Positions 16,539-30,461 of a stretch of DNA of 40,920 nucleotides are shown here, piece by piece (position 1 is the first letter of the stretch; the number at the start of each line of letters is the position of its first letter). The position numbers and the translations under genes are program-made. This stretch comes from Priapulus caudatus (taxonomy: Eukaryota > Priapulida > Priapulimorpha > Priapulimorphida > Priapulidae): assembly GCF_000485595.1 (NCBI RefSeq), contig NW_014577063.1, positions 734,383 through 775,302 on the forward strand, read 5' to 3'. The notes under the pieces are model-generated. The model was not told the DNA's origin, made no database searches, and saw only the letters and a list, made by a program, of their open reading frames with translations.

Positions 16539-17447
16539 GTAGGCGCATCTGTTTGAGACAGACATATATATATATATATATATTATCTGCAAAACTCTAA
16601 AACACTGTAATTAAAAAAACTCTTGCATAATAGAGAATTTCTTAGATGGGCATTTTTTGTTGTGAGTGTTTTTTGCATGTAGTTAGTTGTAATGGATATA
16701 CGATAGGTATTTAAAACATGTATGAAAACATACAAACAGGTAGTTGGAGGACCAGAAAACAGTCGTACCTCAGCATTTACTGCCAAGTTGGTAACCAGCA
16801 TGAACGGTTTGAACGGTTCAGCAACGGTCATGAACGGGTTAGATCGTACAAATGCTTCTAAGCATGCGGATTTGACATGTGTGCTCACCTGCCTATAGAT
16901 GAATCATGAATGTCTTCAGAGATTGTGTCATATTTTTGCTATGTAGTCAAAAGACAAGCTGTCCTGTCCTTTTCTAAATAGAATCACCCATTTTTGGCAA
17001 ATAGAAAAAAAATCGAGTGATTATAGAAGCCTGTTGGTAGTGTTTTGCCTTGTGGTGGCAATTTAACGAGTGACGTGTTAGTAGATGAATCGATGCCGCT
17101 TCAAAACTGACTCTTCGAATAGAAATCTCTGCATGGGTTTGTAGAAAAAGTAGGAGGAAATAGATTATGGGTCGATCGTCTATAATAGGGTCAAACGTTT
17201 AGAGCAAGTAAAGGTTCGAATCCTAAGAAAATTAATGGATGGTACACTTTTTTCAAGTACGTGCCTTACCTACCTGGTTTTATGTGATGAGAAGGTTTAA
17301 GCTTTTTACACTAGTTACACGTTGTTACGAGGCTAAATTTAATCAAGTAATGTATTTTAAATGTATTTGAAGTCTTTAGGACTAGATAAAGTTGTTAAAC
17401 TTTTTCTCTGGTTAAAGTTGGAAATGTCGAAGAGTGTAAGCAGTTAG
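16539..17447. other. Probable intron sequence, no exon seen
   Basis: Follows exon 2 of the IGFBP-like gene. It includes a short (TA)n at 16563-16581. Nothing codes recognisably. Confidence 0.4.
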
Positions 17448-17636
17448 GTGCACGCGTGTTCGCGCGTGTGTGCGTGTGCGTGCGCGTGTGTGTATGTGTG
17501 TGCGTATGTGTGTTTGTGTGTGTGTATGCGTGCGTATGGAGTGTGTGTGCGCATGCCTGCGTGCGTGTGTGTGTGTGTGCATTCGAGTGTGCGCGTGCGT
17601 GCGTGTTTGTGCGTTTATACGTGCGTGATTGCGCAC
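17448..17636. repeat. GT/GTGC simple-repeat tract
   Basis: Mixed GTGT, GTGC and GTAT words for about 190 bases. Frames on both strands are Cys/Val or His/Thr strings with no domain. Confidence 0.95.
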
Positions 17637-17639
17637 ATA

Positions 17640-19864
17640 GCGTCGATGTGGTGGTGGTTGCTATAGATACGGTAACGTAGCCTTGATAGATCCCTGTTCT
17701 GTCGGTGATACGTAATATACCGCGTGTATGGTTCCCGCAGTGCCCACGCTATTCACCTAACATCGCGAGCTGATTTTACACGCCGATGACGTTTTTCACA
17801 AATGCCTTTTTATTAGTTTGCAATCATGCCGCGAACAGGAATGAGCGCTGTCTCATCTCACCAGGTGTCGGTTATGGCATGATGCGCAAATTCCGCGCAT
17901 ATTTCCGCAGAGTGCCGAGGGAGGATCTACGTGCGTCCTCCTCTCTTTAGCTGATGATTTACCTGTGATGTGTTTGTGTTGTGCGAGCTCGCCATTGTAC
18001 GTGTAGGTAAAAGTCACTGCCGTTTAATTATGATTTTGCTGCGGGCTTAACCAGGTAGCCTACAGTGTTATGACTCCGGTTGGGGTTTCGCATTCTTGTT
18101 TTTGTGGACAGACTTTTTTTCGGTGCTACGGCTCTTAGCCTGCCTAGCCTTAGGCTGTGCAACAGACAGCCCTGCCACAGGTTCACAAATCTTGGCCGAA
18201 GCTGTCACGCTGCAAATATATTTCTTTTGGTGACCGCACCGATAGTGGGAATTAAGTCTGTCTCGTCCCACCAAACTGTCATTACGAGCACGTAACTGGT
18301 AGAGTTGACAGAATGAAGCGACACGTCTGTTTAAAAAAAAACACCGCGGATTCCCTTTGTAATAGTTTACGTTTATAATTTCTTTTCCTCGGGGCGAAGA
18401 AAAAAATCGACTTCTACATGCGTCGCCGTGTGTGCACTTGTTACCGTTTTCGGGGCTGCAATTACTCACGGATACCTGCTTTCATGTACATGGCGGCTGT
18501 CACACGCGACGTTGTACGTATGCACTGGGTAGGAGCGTCTGCCCAGCTACCTATAGCCATTATTATGTTCGGACCGTACGATTGGATAATAACTATCCAA
18601 TTGAAAGGGATCAGATTTGCGCCGGTGCGCTCGTAATAAGCCATGTCAGTTCCGGTTACGCGTTATCCTGCAGCTTGCTCGCATAGTTCGAGATATAGTA
18701 CGCATAGTACCTCGCATAGTACCTCTGCAGCTTGCTGACGCATAGTTCGAGAGGTAGGCGAAGGCAGTGTGTTAGCCAGAGTCCCGTCTACCCGTCTTTT
18801 GGACGGCCCATTATTGGATGAGACGGATGAAATTTGATAGAGACGGCATGAGGGCGGCCCTGCATGAAAATAAAATCGTCGCTTTTCCCCTAGGGCGCTT
18901 CGCGCCCGCAGCATCCTCGCTTCGCTCAGATGGTGAGACTCCCTGATTTTTGTTGTCCTGGCTAACACCCTGGGCGAAGGTAATAGTCGAGATGCTGATG
19001 ATGATGACGACGCAGTCGTGTTTTGTCATCTTGGTGTCCCGTAGCCGATAGTGGATTGTCACCTACACGCGACATTCCTCACGCGTTCGCCGCGCGATGT
19101 TCTCCTCGCACTAGCGACCTGGCTCCGCCATAAACCCATTCCGAATCGATTCATTCACTAAACACACGCGAAGGGCATTTTTGGGAGCCGTTTGAAGGGT
19201 TCCCGCGGGCGCAATAGATCATAGATTGTCCTCCTCCTCAAACAGACCACTCTCTCTTTATGATGATCAACCATAGTTAGTAGCACCGCGATGCGCATGC
19301 GCGCGTGTGCTCATATATTTATACTAAATGACGCGCAGACACTTGCTCGCTGCATAAATAATTATCCAGCGTTCATCGCGAGGCGACGGGAAGTAAAATT
19401 TGCTCGCGGTAAAAAGATTGCCGAAGCGTGTTCTCAGTCGATGTCGGCAGACAGACGACTCGCATTGTCATTTCATGTAAGGTTCATTACCCCACATGAT
19501 GAGCCTGGCTGAGAGCACATGTACTAGATGAGACTCGATGCCTTGCGTTTAATTTTAACCGGGGACTGTCATTGATGCGTAGAGTGGAAGGCTATACATT
19601 ATGATGCTTCAGCGACGAATTTCTTCTTTTCACAGAACGCGGCGGTGGTGACGCACCTTACTGTACATGCGCGGTAGCGCTTTGCGATGCATGTACACAG
19701 TGCATGGTTGGGTGGCTGTACATTCAAGCATGTATGTACATATGTACAGTTGTGAGCGATGTAATATGATAATAATGGAGAAAAAACCTGGAGCACAGCC
19801 TCGGTACACCCCCGGTATCCGTGCGCAGACATGTCTTGGTTTTAGATGCGCGTATTCAACGTAC
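17640..19864. other. Non-coding stretch, no gene supported
   Basis: Unique-looking sequence. A 133-codon minus-strand frame (18469-18068) has no recognised family. At 18669-18752 the word CTGCAGCTTGCT followed by CATAGTTCGAGA is duplicated about 56 bases apart, with CGCATAGTACCT repeats between. Confidence 0.45.
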
Positions 19865-20784
<920 letters not shown>

Positions 20785-23195
20785 CCCCTCAAAAGGCAAG
20801 TCCACGGGCAATCAAGGCCACTTGCTGTGCTGGCGGCTCGCGGAGCCCGCCTATTTTCGGCGCTTAGAGGATACAGGTGTGAGCCAACAATACTTGTAAT
20901 GCACAGGTATAACACAGGTTTAAACCATACAGGTGCGGGTTTGCCACGGAGTATTCCGCGCAGCTCGTTGGTGTTAGTAATCTGGCTAACAAGCTCTAGG
21001 CACTTATCGTAGAAACCACGGGGAGGGGGGCAGTGGTTCTTGGATGGTCTGACCGTGTACGGATTTCTACACGTGATTTGCCAACTGGCCCAATACTGTT
21101 TGCAAAACGTGTCAAGAATTGTGCGTAGAGTTGTTTATACTCGTTGTTTAAAAACGTTCCTAGAATAGCGAGCATAGCGTCGATTCAGGAGGGTCTCTTC
21201 CCGTAGTTATACGACCAGTTGCTGTCCAACCATTTTCTGTCAACCTTATAATGAAGAGCATGCTAACCTTTCAGGTAGTGGTGCAGCAAGCGATAACTTA
21301 TACAGGATAGACATGAGACATGTTAGTGTTGTTAGCAGTCCCATAAAGCTGTCGGCAATAAAACAATTGACATGCTACCTGGCTACCTATGACCAATGAC
21401 CAGGCTACCTCGTGACGGATGCGCCCGTATACTATCTATACTATGGGGACCGATATTAAACTTTTAAATTCTAAAATGTACCGAAGGGGTCAAAGTCTAT
21501 TTACAGACCATGTGGTTTGTTTATCTCGGACAAACACCGCCATCAAGCAAACATTATTGCTATATTATAGCTAGGGCAAATAAGGAAACCTCCACGTAAT
21601 CTCAGGCAGCGATGCAATCGGTATGGATTTTGACCGTGAATCCTCCGGGAAAGGTCACAAATAAACAATTTTGCTGGACCGACGAATGTACTTGATTAGC
21701 TGTTCTTGCCTTTTGCTTTTATCCCGCGACCCCTGACGTCGCCTTGCAAATAATTCCCGGAGTATTTGCGGTGTGTGTTAGAGAAAAGAATGCGATAAAT
21801 TCTATTCCGAATCGGTTTGTGCAGCATCTCCGAAAGAATGCCTGAAAGCCATTCGGGCCTAATGTACATATTTGGTGAAACGTCTCAAAGCAATCTAGTC
21901 GATCTTTAGCCTGTCACTCACTGACTTTTTTTTGCGTGGCGCTGCGACGCGAGTTATACCTTTGTTCGATGAGCGCCAGATCTCCTTGTGTATAACAATG
22001 TCTACGATCGCTCGGAAATCGTGGCAGTTAGGAAAACAACGCTAGAGTCGTAGAGCGAGATGGACGCGCATGTGTAGCTTACTAGCTTTTTCAGGAGTGT
22101 ATAGTGTACGTCTGTATTATACACTTTTGGATTTACCAATGATTTGTCCAGTTAACGCTCTGTGCTCATGCAGCCCCCATACCACAAACGATGAGAGTGT
22201 TTCAACGCAATTTCAACCAGGGGAAACTGAAATTCCGCGATCGGAGACGCTGTTGCGCTTCGATTCGATATCGTGGTTAAATAGATTGATCCGATAACCG
22301 GGTGGTAAATTCACATCCGTTTGAATATAAACGTACACTGCAAACTTTTGGATACCTTGTGCCAGTGTAGTAGATGTATGGCGAGCAGCAAAGGACATAT
22401 TTTGAGGAGCGGTTATAACTGAACAGAGCAGGGCGAGCGTAGCAGTTTAGGGTCAGATGATGAGTGCAGAAACAATCAATTGAAGGCCCACAAAGTCTAG
22501 TATAGAGAGCATGTCCGCGCTATCGTTGTGTTTGCCAGTGGGTCAATGGACATCACGCCTACGTCCAACAAGGTTTCCTTGCACCGTTCCTTGCACCCCT
22601 CTCACCCGTCACCCGTCGAAAACCAGTTAGGTAGACGATTATATAGAGTGCGAGTTGTTGTATTTCCAGAGTATATTCTATTCACATAGTAGTGATCCAC
22701 CCGTGTGCGCTTTTAATGCTTCTATTTTTATATACTCTCCTTTTTATAGAGGCTCTCAAAACCCGTTTATAATGACACGATGTAGGTTTCATTACTAAGG
22801 ATAATGAAATTGGAGGTTCGGCATACCACGTATTAAACTGCAACGCAGTGCGCATAACTGTGAGTTTGCATAGACGATATGCTCCAATCACGTTATGGAA
22901 ATTTCGTCTCTACTATATTTGGCTGTGAGGCATACAACAGGCATGCATACAACATGCGGGCACACACACAGTGCAGCCGCGTTTGTTACATAGTAAGGTG
23001 TCATCGAGAGTGAGAGTTATTGACCAGTCTGTGGGCCACGCTTGGACCGGCTTTGGCTCTGTGGACTCAGCAGGTCAGAAGGTTAAAAGCATTTGTAGTT
23101 CGCAAAGCAAACAGGGCATCGGGTGCATGCGCGATATTATATGTGGCTCGGAGAGAGCATTCTTGTAATACATTGCCAATACGTGTACGTACTAC
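20785..23195. other. Non-coding stretch, no gene supported
   Basis: Unique-looking sequence without simple repeats. Only a weak possible exon (21275-21399) is noted within it. Confidence 0.4.
21275..21399 (+). CDS. Weak candidate last exon of the IGFBP-like gene
   Basis: An acceptor-like CTAACCTTTCAG| is followed by a frame that, when joined to the phase-1 end at 16538, reads about 41 residues (starting GSGAASDNLYRI) to TGA at 21397-21399. Phase fits and the pyrimidine tract is fair. No known domain is visible, and such a match could arise by chance in 4.7 kb of intron. Treat as a pointer only. Confidence 0.13.
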
Positions 23196-23261
23196 CAGGA
23201 GTTAATAAAGACAAAATTTGTCTTTATTAAATTTGTCTTAATTTGTCTTTATTAACTCCTG
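23196..23261. mobile_element. 66-bp hAT-like mini-element
   Basis: It starts CAGGAGTTAATAAAGACAAA and ends with the inverted copy TTTGTCTTTATTAACTCCTG. GTACTAC is duplicated directly outside both ends (23189-23195 and 23262-23268). The TTGTCTTTATTAA word also occurs once more in the centre. Confidence 0.75.
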
Positions 23262-23837
23262 GTACTACGTATACGCCGGTGCAATACTGCACATCACTGT
23301 ATTGCTATCTCTGTTCAATGAATGAATGTTCACAAAACAGACAATTACACGTGCAAGATTGCAGCGTCATATATAAACAAAATAGTAATGATATCGCCAG
23401 TGGTGGTCCGCGACGGACCATTGAGATAGCGTGGGAGGGTACATCTTAAAAATAAAGATGGAGACAATTTAGGAGAGCAATATGCTATAATTTTTGGTAT
23501 ATAAAATATCCCAACTCACAACCTCGGCGATACAAAGCAGATACTATAACCTTGATATTATATGCGCTTATATATATATTAACCATTAACCGTCAACCAT
23601 TAGGGAAGGAAACATGTGTGTTCATATGTTGCTTATTAGGCCCACCTGGTTGATGTCAAAAACCAGTAGCCCATTTGTTGCTACTAGGCATTTAACGCGT
23701 ATATGTGTGCGCTACTATCCTAATTATTATTTGTAAATGTATTTTATATCTCTGCTGCATATTGTGTACGAAGATTACAATTTCAAGCAATTTTTAGTGT
23801 TCCGTCTTAGTTCTTATGGTCAGATTACTGTGCCCCA

Positions 23838-23902
23838 ACACACTAACACACTAACATGCCAACACACCAACACACTAACACACCAACATGCCAACACACC
23901 TT
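23838..23902. repeat. ACACACTAAC/ACACACCAAC minisatellite
   Basis: Alternating AACACACTA, AACACACCA and ACATGCCA words of about 9-10 bases for 65 bases. Confidence 0.85.
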
Positions 23903-24079
23903 ATCTTATCTTCTGGCGACGTTATTGGAGAGGGAGAAATACCTTTTTAAGGTTCGAAGACAGCCTACTACCTACTGTGAAAAAATGCAGGTGTGGCAAG
24001 AATGCTAGTAAGGGACACCAGGCGGCCAGGGGCCCGTTGTCAGAAACATGTAAATTGTTATGATTATATCGTACGTTTA

Positions 24080-24128
24080 AAATGTCATAACTCTTGAATG
24101 ACACTTTACTTCAAGAGTTCTGACATTT
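24080..24128. repeat. Hairpin with 19-base arms
   Basis: AAATGTCATAACTCTTGAA and TTCAAGAGTTCTGACATTT pair with one mismatch around an 11-base loop. No flanking duplication is seen. Confidence 0.8.
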
Positions 24129-24670
24129 AGACTAATGATGTGCTAACTACTTATGTATATGATATGATATGATGCTTCTGACAACTGCCCCTATGATGCT
24201 TAGAAGCACGCATGCTGGTACTACGAACAAATATTCAGTGATTGGAGAACTAGCAGGTTGATGCAGGGGAAAGATGCAGGCGAACTTAATGCATAATTAA
24301 TACATCGTTAATTGTTGCGGTGGGTCAAATGCAGAAGAGTGTGTTATCCTATCCGATTTTACTGTACTGTCGCTGCGTCGTAGTAAATTAGTGATATATT
24401 GTAAGGTTTCGTAGGCGATAGGAACGATGGAGCATAATACTGGTTGCAGAACCAAGTGGTGACACGTTATGAGTTTTGGTTTAGCCCCAATGGGGGTCTC
24501 GTCTGTTTATTTATTTCAGCTGGTTAGTAAGTATAAACATTCCTCTTTGCCGACTGTAATGCGCTCGCCATGTTGAAACACCCCCGTGATTGTCTTAGCG
24601 GTCGCAATACGGATCCCTCTCCTACGGATATTCCTATAAGAAATTACCACAGTCGTAATGTCTTGTATTA

Positions 24671-24787
24671 CACACACACACGCGCGCGCGCACGCACGCA
24701 CGCACGCACGCACGTACGCACGCACACACGCACACACATACACACGCGCACGCACGCACGCACGCACGCACGCATGCACGCACGCAC
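24671..24787. repeat. CACG/CA simple-repeat tract
   Basis: CACA followed by CGCGCG and (CACG)n, interrupted by CACACGCACACACATACACA. Confidence 0.95.
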
Positions 24788-25063
24788 CGCAGACCTCCGC
24801 GCCTACATATCGTTGCCAGCTCTCGAGGCACTCATAATCATACATAGAGGTTAGGTATGCAAAGCATCGGAACGCACAAGGTGTGGTGCATGCCTGGCCC
24901 CAGCAAGCACATGACTTGTTATTGGTAAATAGCTGGAGCAGCAGTTCCGCTAAGTGACGATAGCTGTACACACTACAACACGCGGACAAAGTGCAAAAAG
25001 GATCGCGAGATATTATTAGAGCTGACCATCGCATCTCACACAGACTCGTCAGCAAAACTGTAC

Positions 25064-25103
<40 letters not shown>

Positions 25104-25575
25104 CACACATATATATGTATTTTGAAATACTAGTACAGCTTCAGTGGTGGTCATTATTAGAAAACCTCCACACACCCTGCACACTTTCAGCGGGTTGTGC
25201 GTTTCCAGAATGCCCGCACGCAAAAACGCGCCCGACCGGTAGTAGGTATGGAAAGGGATACCGCTTGAGAACTAACATGGAACAAATCAGGCCAGTCGTT
25301 GAATACTGCTGACGCCGGAGAATAACCACTCTGGAGCGTGGGTTAGAATGCCGCTAAAAAGTGGGCTCCCAACTTACAAGTAAACAGTTGAAAGCAATTA
25401 CTTGTTTTGAGGAAAGCCGATGAAGTGTTTAACTTCTGAAGTGCTGTTATAGTTTGTGCGTAATCATGCGACTTTTGGATTCTGAAATGGGCACCGGTGC
25501 ACCCGAATACGTTTAGTAGATAATATCGGCTACCGTATTGGTATGCTGGAGATACCGGTGAGTAATGTGGTCGTG
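24788..25575. other. Non-coding stretch with a (TA)n array
   Basis: Contains (TA)n at about 25063-25097 followed by ATACACACATATATATG. No supportable exon. Confidence 0.5.
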
Positions 25576-25830
25576 CGTGGCGTGCGTGCGTGCGTGCGTG
25601 CTAGCGTGCGTGCGTGCGTTGCGTGCGTGCGTGCGCTGCGGCCGCGTCGGCGTGGCGTGCGTGCGTGCGTGCGTGCGTGCCGTGCGTCGTCGTGCGTGAC
25701 GTGCGTGCTGTGGTGTGTGCGTGTGTGTGTTGTGTGTGTGTGTGTGTTGTGGGTGTGTGTGGTGTGTGTGAACGTACGTGTGCGTGCGTGGCGTGCGTGC
25801 GTGTCGTGCGTGTGTCTGTGTGTTCTGCGT
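25576..25830. repeat. Degenerate GTGC/GTGT tract
   Basis: GTGC tetramers with interruptions (GCGGCCGCGTCGGCG, CGTCGTCGTGCGTGACGTGC) shade into GTGT. It produces several artefact frames on both strands. Confidence 0.95.
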
Positions 25831-26317
25831 TGGGGTGAAGCTGCAGGTGAGGTCAATTGGCTGAGATAGATATATACTCAGACCACTGAAGATGACCATC
25901 TGATCAACGGCTGCTGGGCCGACGACTACGCTCACTCCCATGCAGCTCACCATGCAACACTGGACCAACGACTAATTTTATCAAGATCAGAACTGTCAAG
26001 TAAATAATGCTGATCGCAGGCCATTTATAAAGCTTTTCTCTTTTTCCCCGTCGGTAACTCTTCTATCATGCCCTCCAACCTAATCCGGCTCCCTTTCCAC
26101 CCGCTCCCTTCGCCATTCAGATATTCTATTGGGCTTATCCTCTATCATATCAATTACACCGTACGTCGCATCGGCGCGCATCGATCAGCATTATCGAACT
26201 CCCAGATCTTAAATATGTCATATCCATCACATGACAAATGCCACTGCGCGAATCCCGTGCCCTGAATGCCTACCTGAACCGCCGCAGCTCACATCAACTC
26301 GACCTCTCCCTTTCAGG

Positions 26318-26775
26318 TGTCTTTCACCCCCCCCCCTCCGCCAACCGGCCACCGTTCCAGGACCGCGCTACACCCCGTCGCCATCCCCCTCCCTCCGTCG
26401 CTGCCATCCGCTTCGTGTCCTCGTGTCCCTCCGTGTGCCCTCGCTGCCATCACGCGCCCAGCCACGCCCGCCCCCGACCCCAGCTCCTCACTCACCCCCC
26501 CCCACCACTCGTACACTCACCCGCCCATCGTCTACCACCCCGCGTTGGACCCCCGCCCGCACTCGACTAAACAGCACCCAGCCTCCCGCGGCTCTAGGCC
26601 GTCCCACGCTCAGCCACACGCACGCCTCAACGCCCCGCCTCTGAACCGCATGCACGGAGGTATGCCACATCTTTTTGCAGGTGCCCATCTGTCTAGTTTG
26701 CGAACACTCGTTCTGAACAACCCCCTCAGTAACGACCAGCCAGTTATATTCACACAAGTACTACACACGACACCA

Positions 26776-26809
<34 letters not shown>

Positions 26810-27225
26810 ACACACACACAGCTGTCTCGGCGCACACACACAGCCGCACGCGCCGGCGCTGGCGCTGCACACCGGCAATCGCCTCACGCACAGCACACTG
26901 GCACGGGACACCTCCCTCTCGGGCACCGCACGCACAAGGTGGCCCGCCCCGGCACACAACACACCCTCCACCGCACGCACCCCCACCCCACACCGCGCCC
27001 CCGGGCCCGCCCGGCGCCGGCCATGCACACACACCACACCGCGCCCCCACCCGAGCACCCCACCCCCCACCACACACCGCCCCCCACACACACACTCCCA
27101 CTCCCCCACCACGCCCCCCGCCCCGAGCCGCCCACCCGACAGCGCCCGCCCCGCAACCACACACCACACCAACACCACACACACAGCCACCCCACCAACC
27201 CACCACCCTACCACGGTAACACCCC
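26318..27225. repeat. C-rich, G-poor low-complexity tract
   Basis: About 900 bases dominated by CCCC, CCACCACAC, CACACACA (pure CA near 26778-26820) and CCGCCC words on the plus strand. The overlapping long frames on both strands (300 and 256 codons) are Pro/His/Thr or Gly/Val/Cys strings from composition alone. Confidence 0.9.
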
Positions 27226-28378
27226 CAAACTATACCGCGTACCTTCAGCAAATACATAATGATATGCGCTATATGTGTAGCTAGTTCGGTGAACATCGCG
27301 CTCCCACTACAGGTACAGGTCAAACATGTGCTAGAGGCACAGGTGTGGAAACGTACCAACGACGGTGCTTGCATGCGCAAAACCTTCCGCCATTATTAAT
27401 GACAGTCATTTCTCTAGAGGGGTTGTAACTTGACTAGAGTCGGCGAAGCATTGTTCCGTCGATCATTAATCCAGCTTGCCGTATTATTTTGCCGGCGTAC
27501 GGAACACAACCACGAGACTTTTCCCCAATAGAGCAAAACGCCAGTTTCGGCGGTCCAAGGCGACAAGGTAGTTGATTGGGTGTGGAACAGTGCCAACCGC
27601 AAGCACCCCTCCCCCGAGATCATTCGCAAAGCGTCAATCGAATGGGGGCGGGAATGTTACGTAATACTATGTGTTTATGGACACGGATCCACACCTGTAC
27701 GGGGTCAACGAGGATCTGATTAACCTAAATTAGTCAATGACCAGACGTAGGGTGACCTATAGTCACACGCTCCAGCGAGCCTATGTACAGACACCTTTGT
27801 TGTTCGTTGACAGAGTTGCGCGTATACTAGCGAGACGCATTCGCGTATGAGGTATTCGTGGAAAGAACTGCTCGCAGAAACTGAATGGGAACTGCGGTTG
27901 CGTGTTTTCTATTTTCATAACTTAAATAATCTACGAACTTTTTATAATATACTACGGGGAAATGTATGCAAGAGTTAATTCATAGAACATAGTCTACATC
28001 AGACAGGCGAGTAATCCTGCGGGTTCGAGAGTTTTCAGTCCCCTTGTATTTTCAGCCCCTTTGTAAGCATGTGACCGGTCGTGCAGTAGTTTTGACTGCT
28101 AGATAACAGAGTAAGTGTTCGAGCCAAAATAGGATTATCGTACCAAGTAGCGAACGTCGCACTTTCCTGGAAACTCCGCAATGTTTCCTGGTAAATGAGT
28201 GAATCAGTTTGTTGACTAGCTGTAGATTCTGTAGACTGCACTTATGTGTACATAGTTAATGTGCCACCATAGTGTGGCTGCTGTTATATCCTACTTAGCT
28301 AGGGGTACCACTATACTATCTACTGTCTACTATCTACTTAGCTATTATCAACTGTATTATAATATGATACTAAAGCAC
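27226..28378. other. Non-coding stretch, nothing recognised
   Basis: Unique-looking DNA without repeats or exons that I can support. Confidence 0.4.
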
Positions 28379-28654
28379 GACGCACACACCCGAGCAAAAC
28401 TGGAAATTTTGTTTTCCAGCGTTTTGCGTTCTGCTCGGCGAGCAAGCGCACACACGCCACCCGACACAGCACACAGCTGAGCAAAACATACAGAAACACT
28501 GCGTACAGCGCCGCTGTCACATGACATCAAAAATAGCCATCCAATGGACATCCAATTTTGTGTGTCATGTGATATTTTTAAGGATATTGATTGGAGACCG
28601 TCTGTGGCGTTTCACTGTGTAGCAGAACGATTGACGCACACACCCGAGCAAAAC
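28379..28654. repeat. Pair of 22-base direct repeats, GACGCACACACCCGAGCAAAAC
   Basis: Exact copies begin at 28379 (GACGCACACACCCG...AGCAAAAC) and 28633, 254 bases apart. Related words (GTTTTGCGTTCTGCTCGGCG, GAGCAAAAC) lie between and partly inverted, hinting at a decayed repeat element. Confidence 0.7.
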
Positions 28655-30461
28655 GTACGCTCAGGCGAAAACACGCTCTTAATGCTGCTTAATTCACATG
28701 TATTATTAGCTAGTGATATTATTTATGTATAGAATATAATTAATAATTATTATAATAATTTTTGTCGAGAGCACGCGTTGGCATTAGCCTATGCCATCTC
28801 GGGTTCAAATAGAATATATAATATAAATCATATAACGTCTAGAATATAACGTAGGTAATATGATACCGATCCTTATTAGTTGACTCACGATGGGTTATTC
28901 GTGGCAGGCGATACAACAATGCTTGTGTGTTTGGCCGAGAAATGTATTCTTGAGTGCTTATTGATTATGATTGCTTATTGATTATGATTGAGTGCTTATT
29001 GAGTGCTTATTGATTTCCACGATGCACTGCATATGATAAAAGTGTGCTGAATATTCTCTACTGTAAATTTCTTCCATGATTATTGCACCATAAGTAACGT
29101 GATACCATGTCACGTATATCATGACCATCACGACCATACCGTGACCACGTATGATGAGCAACATGATACGGGTTTCTGTTGTGACTCGTGATCTCTTGTG
29201 GAACACCTTACCACACATCAGGCGCGCAGACTGACTGATGATTGAATGATAGAGTGGCTATTGATTTCTTTAGTGCAGGGCCGCCTATTAGTCCACGTGC
29301 CTTGTCAGCAGCTGTCGCTGCTACCTGGCCACAGGTGATGATGACAACCATGCATGTTTGGTAACGAGTTGTAATTTATTATTGATGCCGCGTGCTCGTG
29401 CAGGAACTATATAGGATGCGCATCTAACTAGCCGCGGTTTCTCATCACACCCGACCCATGCCCTTCTCAGCTTCTACCAACTGGTCAGGATGGCGAGGCG
29501 CCCGTATGTTGTGAGTCATTGTTGCCTGCAAGTGCGTTCATGTGCGATTGACTGGAATGACGACTACACTAGTCATGAGTCACTCTGCTAACCTACGATA
29601 CTCTTTTACTCGTTGGCGTATGGGCCTATAAATAGGCAAGTGAAATGGCGGGTGCGGCGTGGTGTCAGTTCTGTCAGTGAATATGATTTATTAGCAGACG
29701 GTCTAACTGTCAAGGGAAAAAGATTATGTGTTAGACAATCCTTGTCACCATAGTTCTCTCTCAGAACCTCTTGGAAACACTTTATCGTAGCGATCGTGGC
29801 AGCTATGTAACGATATTTATGAAATAATTTACACCTACACCAACTCCCCCGCTCCAGGCTAACCTCAGTAACCTGTATGATGAACGAACATAATTGTGTT
29901 GCCACATATGATGTATGGACAAACGCTTTGGTAGCAATAGGGCTTGTACCTGCCATAATTTGCTAGGCTCACAATATTAAACATGAAACTGCGGGTAAAC
30001 GCTGCCGTGGCGTCCAATGGGAACACTTTATACCTGCTGATAACAAGTGCAGCGTATGTGGGGGAGCGTGGAACAGTGTGCAATTATACGCCCTAGCCTT
30101 TGTTGACACACCTGTCATCATCACTACCTGTCATCATCACCTGTCATCATCACGTCGGTAAACTTAAAATTCAGTGTTCGGCCACCACCCGATGGAACGA
30201 GTATATAGGTTTGCGACCCGGGCGAGAACTTGTCCACCACCCATTAGATATATGTAATTTTAAGCATTATGCGTTCCAAATTATGTCGCAGCCTCACTAA
30301 TACCACCCATCATCATTAGTTTATAATGTGCGAAGCCTCCGTCGTTGCGTTGCATGGCATCTGTGGTGTGTAGCGTTGATCGGGTTGTGTCTGCGTTGCG
30401 TTGAGAGAAACGTGTTGATGTGATCATGGATTTCATAGTGCACTTGTCATTTATAGATGAC
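28655..30461. other. Non-coding stretch, no gene supported
   Basis: AT-rich palindromic run at 28735-28768, and ATTGATTATGATTG/AGTGCTTATTG tandem words at 28959-29015. Minus-strand frames at 29606-30083 show no domain. Confidence 0.4.

Larger units (their letters stand above)
23262..24670. other. Non-coding stretch with minisatellite and hairpin
   Basis: No exon is supported. It holds the ACACACTAAC minisatellite (23838-23902) and a perfect-but-one hairpin (24080-24128). Confidence 0.45.

Noticed and set aside
18068-18469. 133-codon minus frame with Cys/His residues and a basic tail
   Set aside because: Not repeat-derived, but a frame of this length is expected by chance in 41 kb and no family or splice context supports it.
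24516-25223. 235-codon minus frame
   Set aside because: The middle is a CACG and TA repeat translation, and the remainder has no recognisable domain or splice support.
25513-25968. 151-codon minus frame rich in Thr/His/Arg
   Set aside because: Explained by the GTGC/GTGT repeat tract.
26317-27380. 300-codon plus and 256-codon minus frames
   Set aside because: Both arise from the same C-rich tract, overlap on opposite strands and consist of Pro/His/Thr or Gly/Val/Cys runs.
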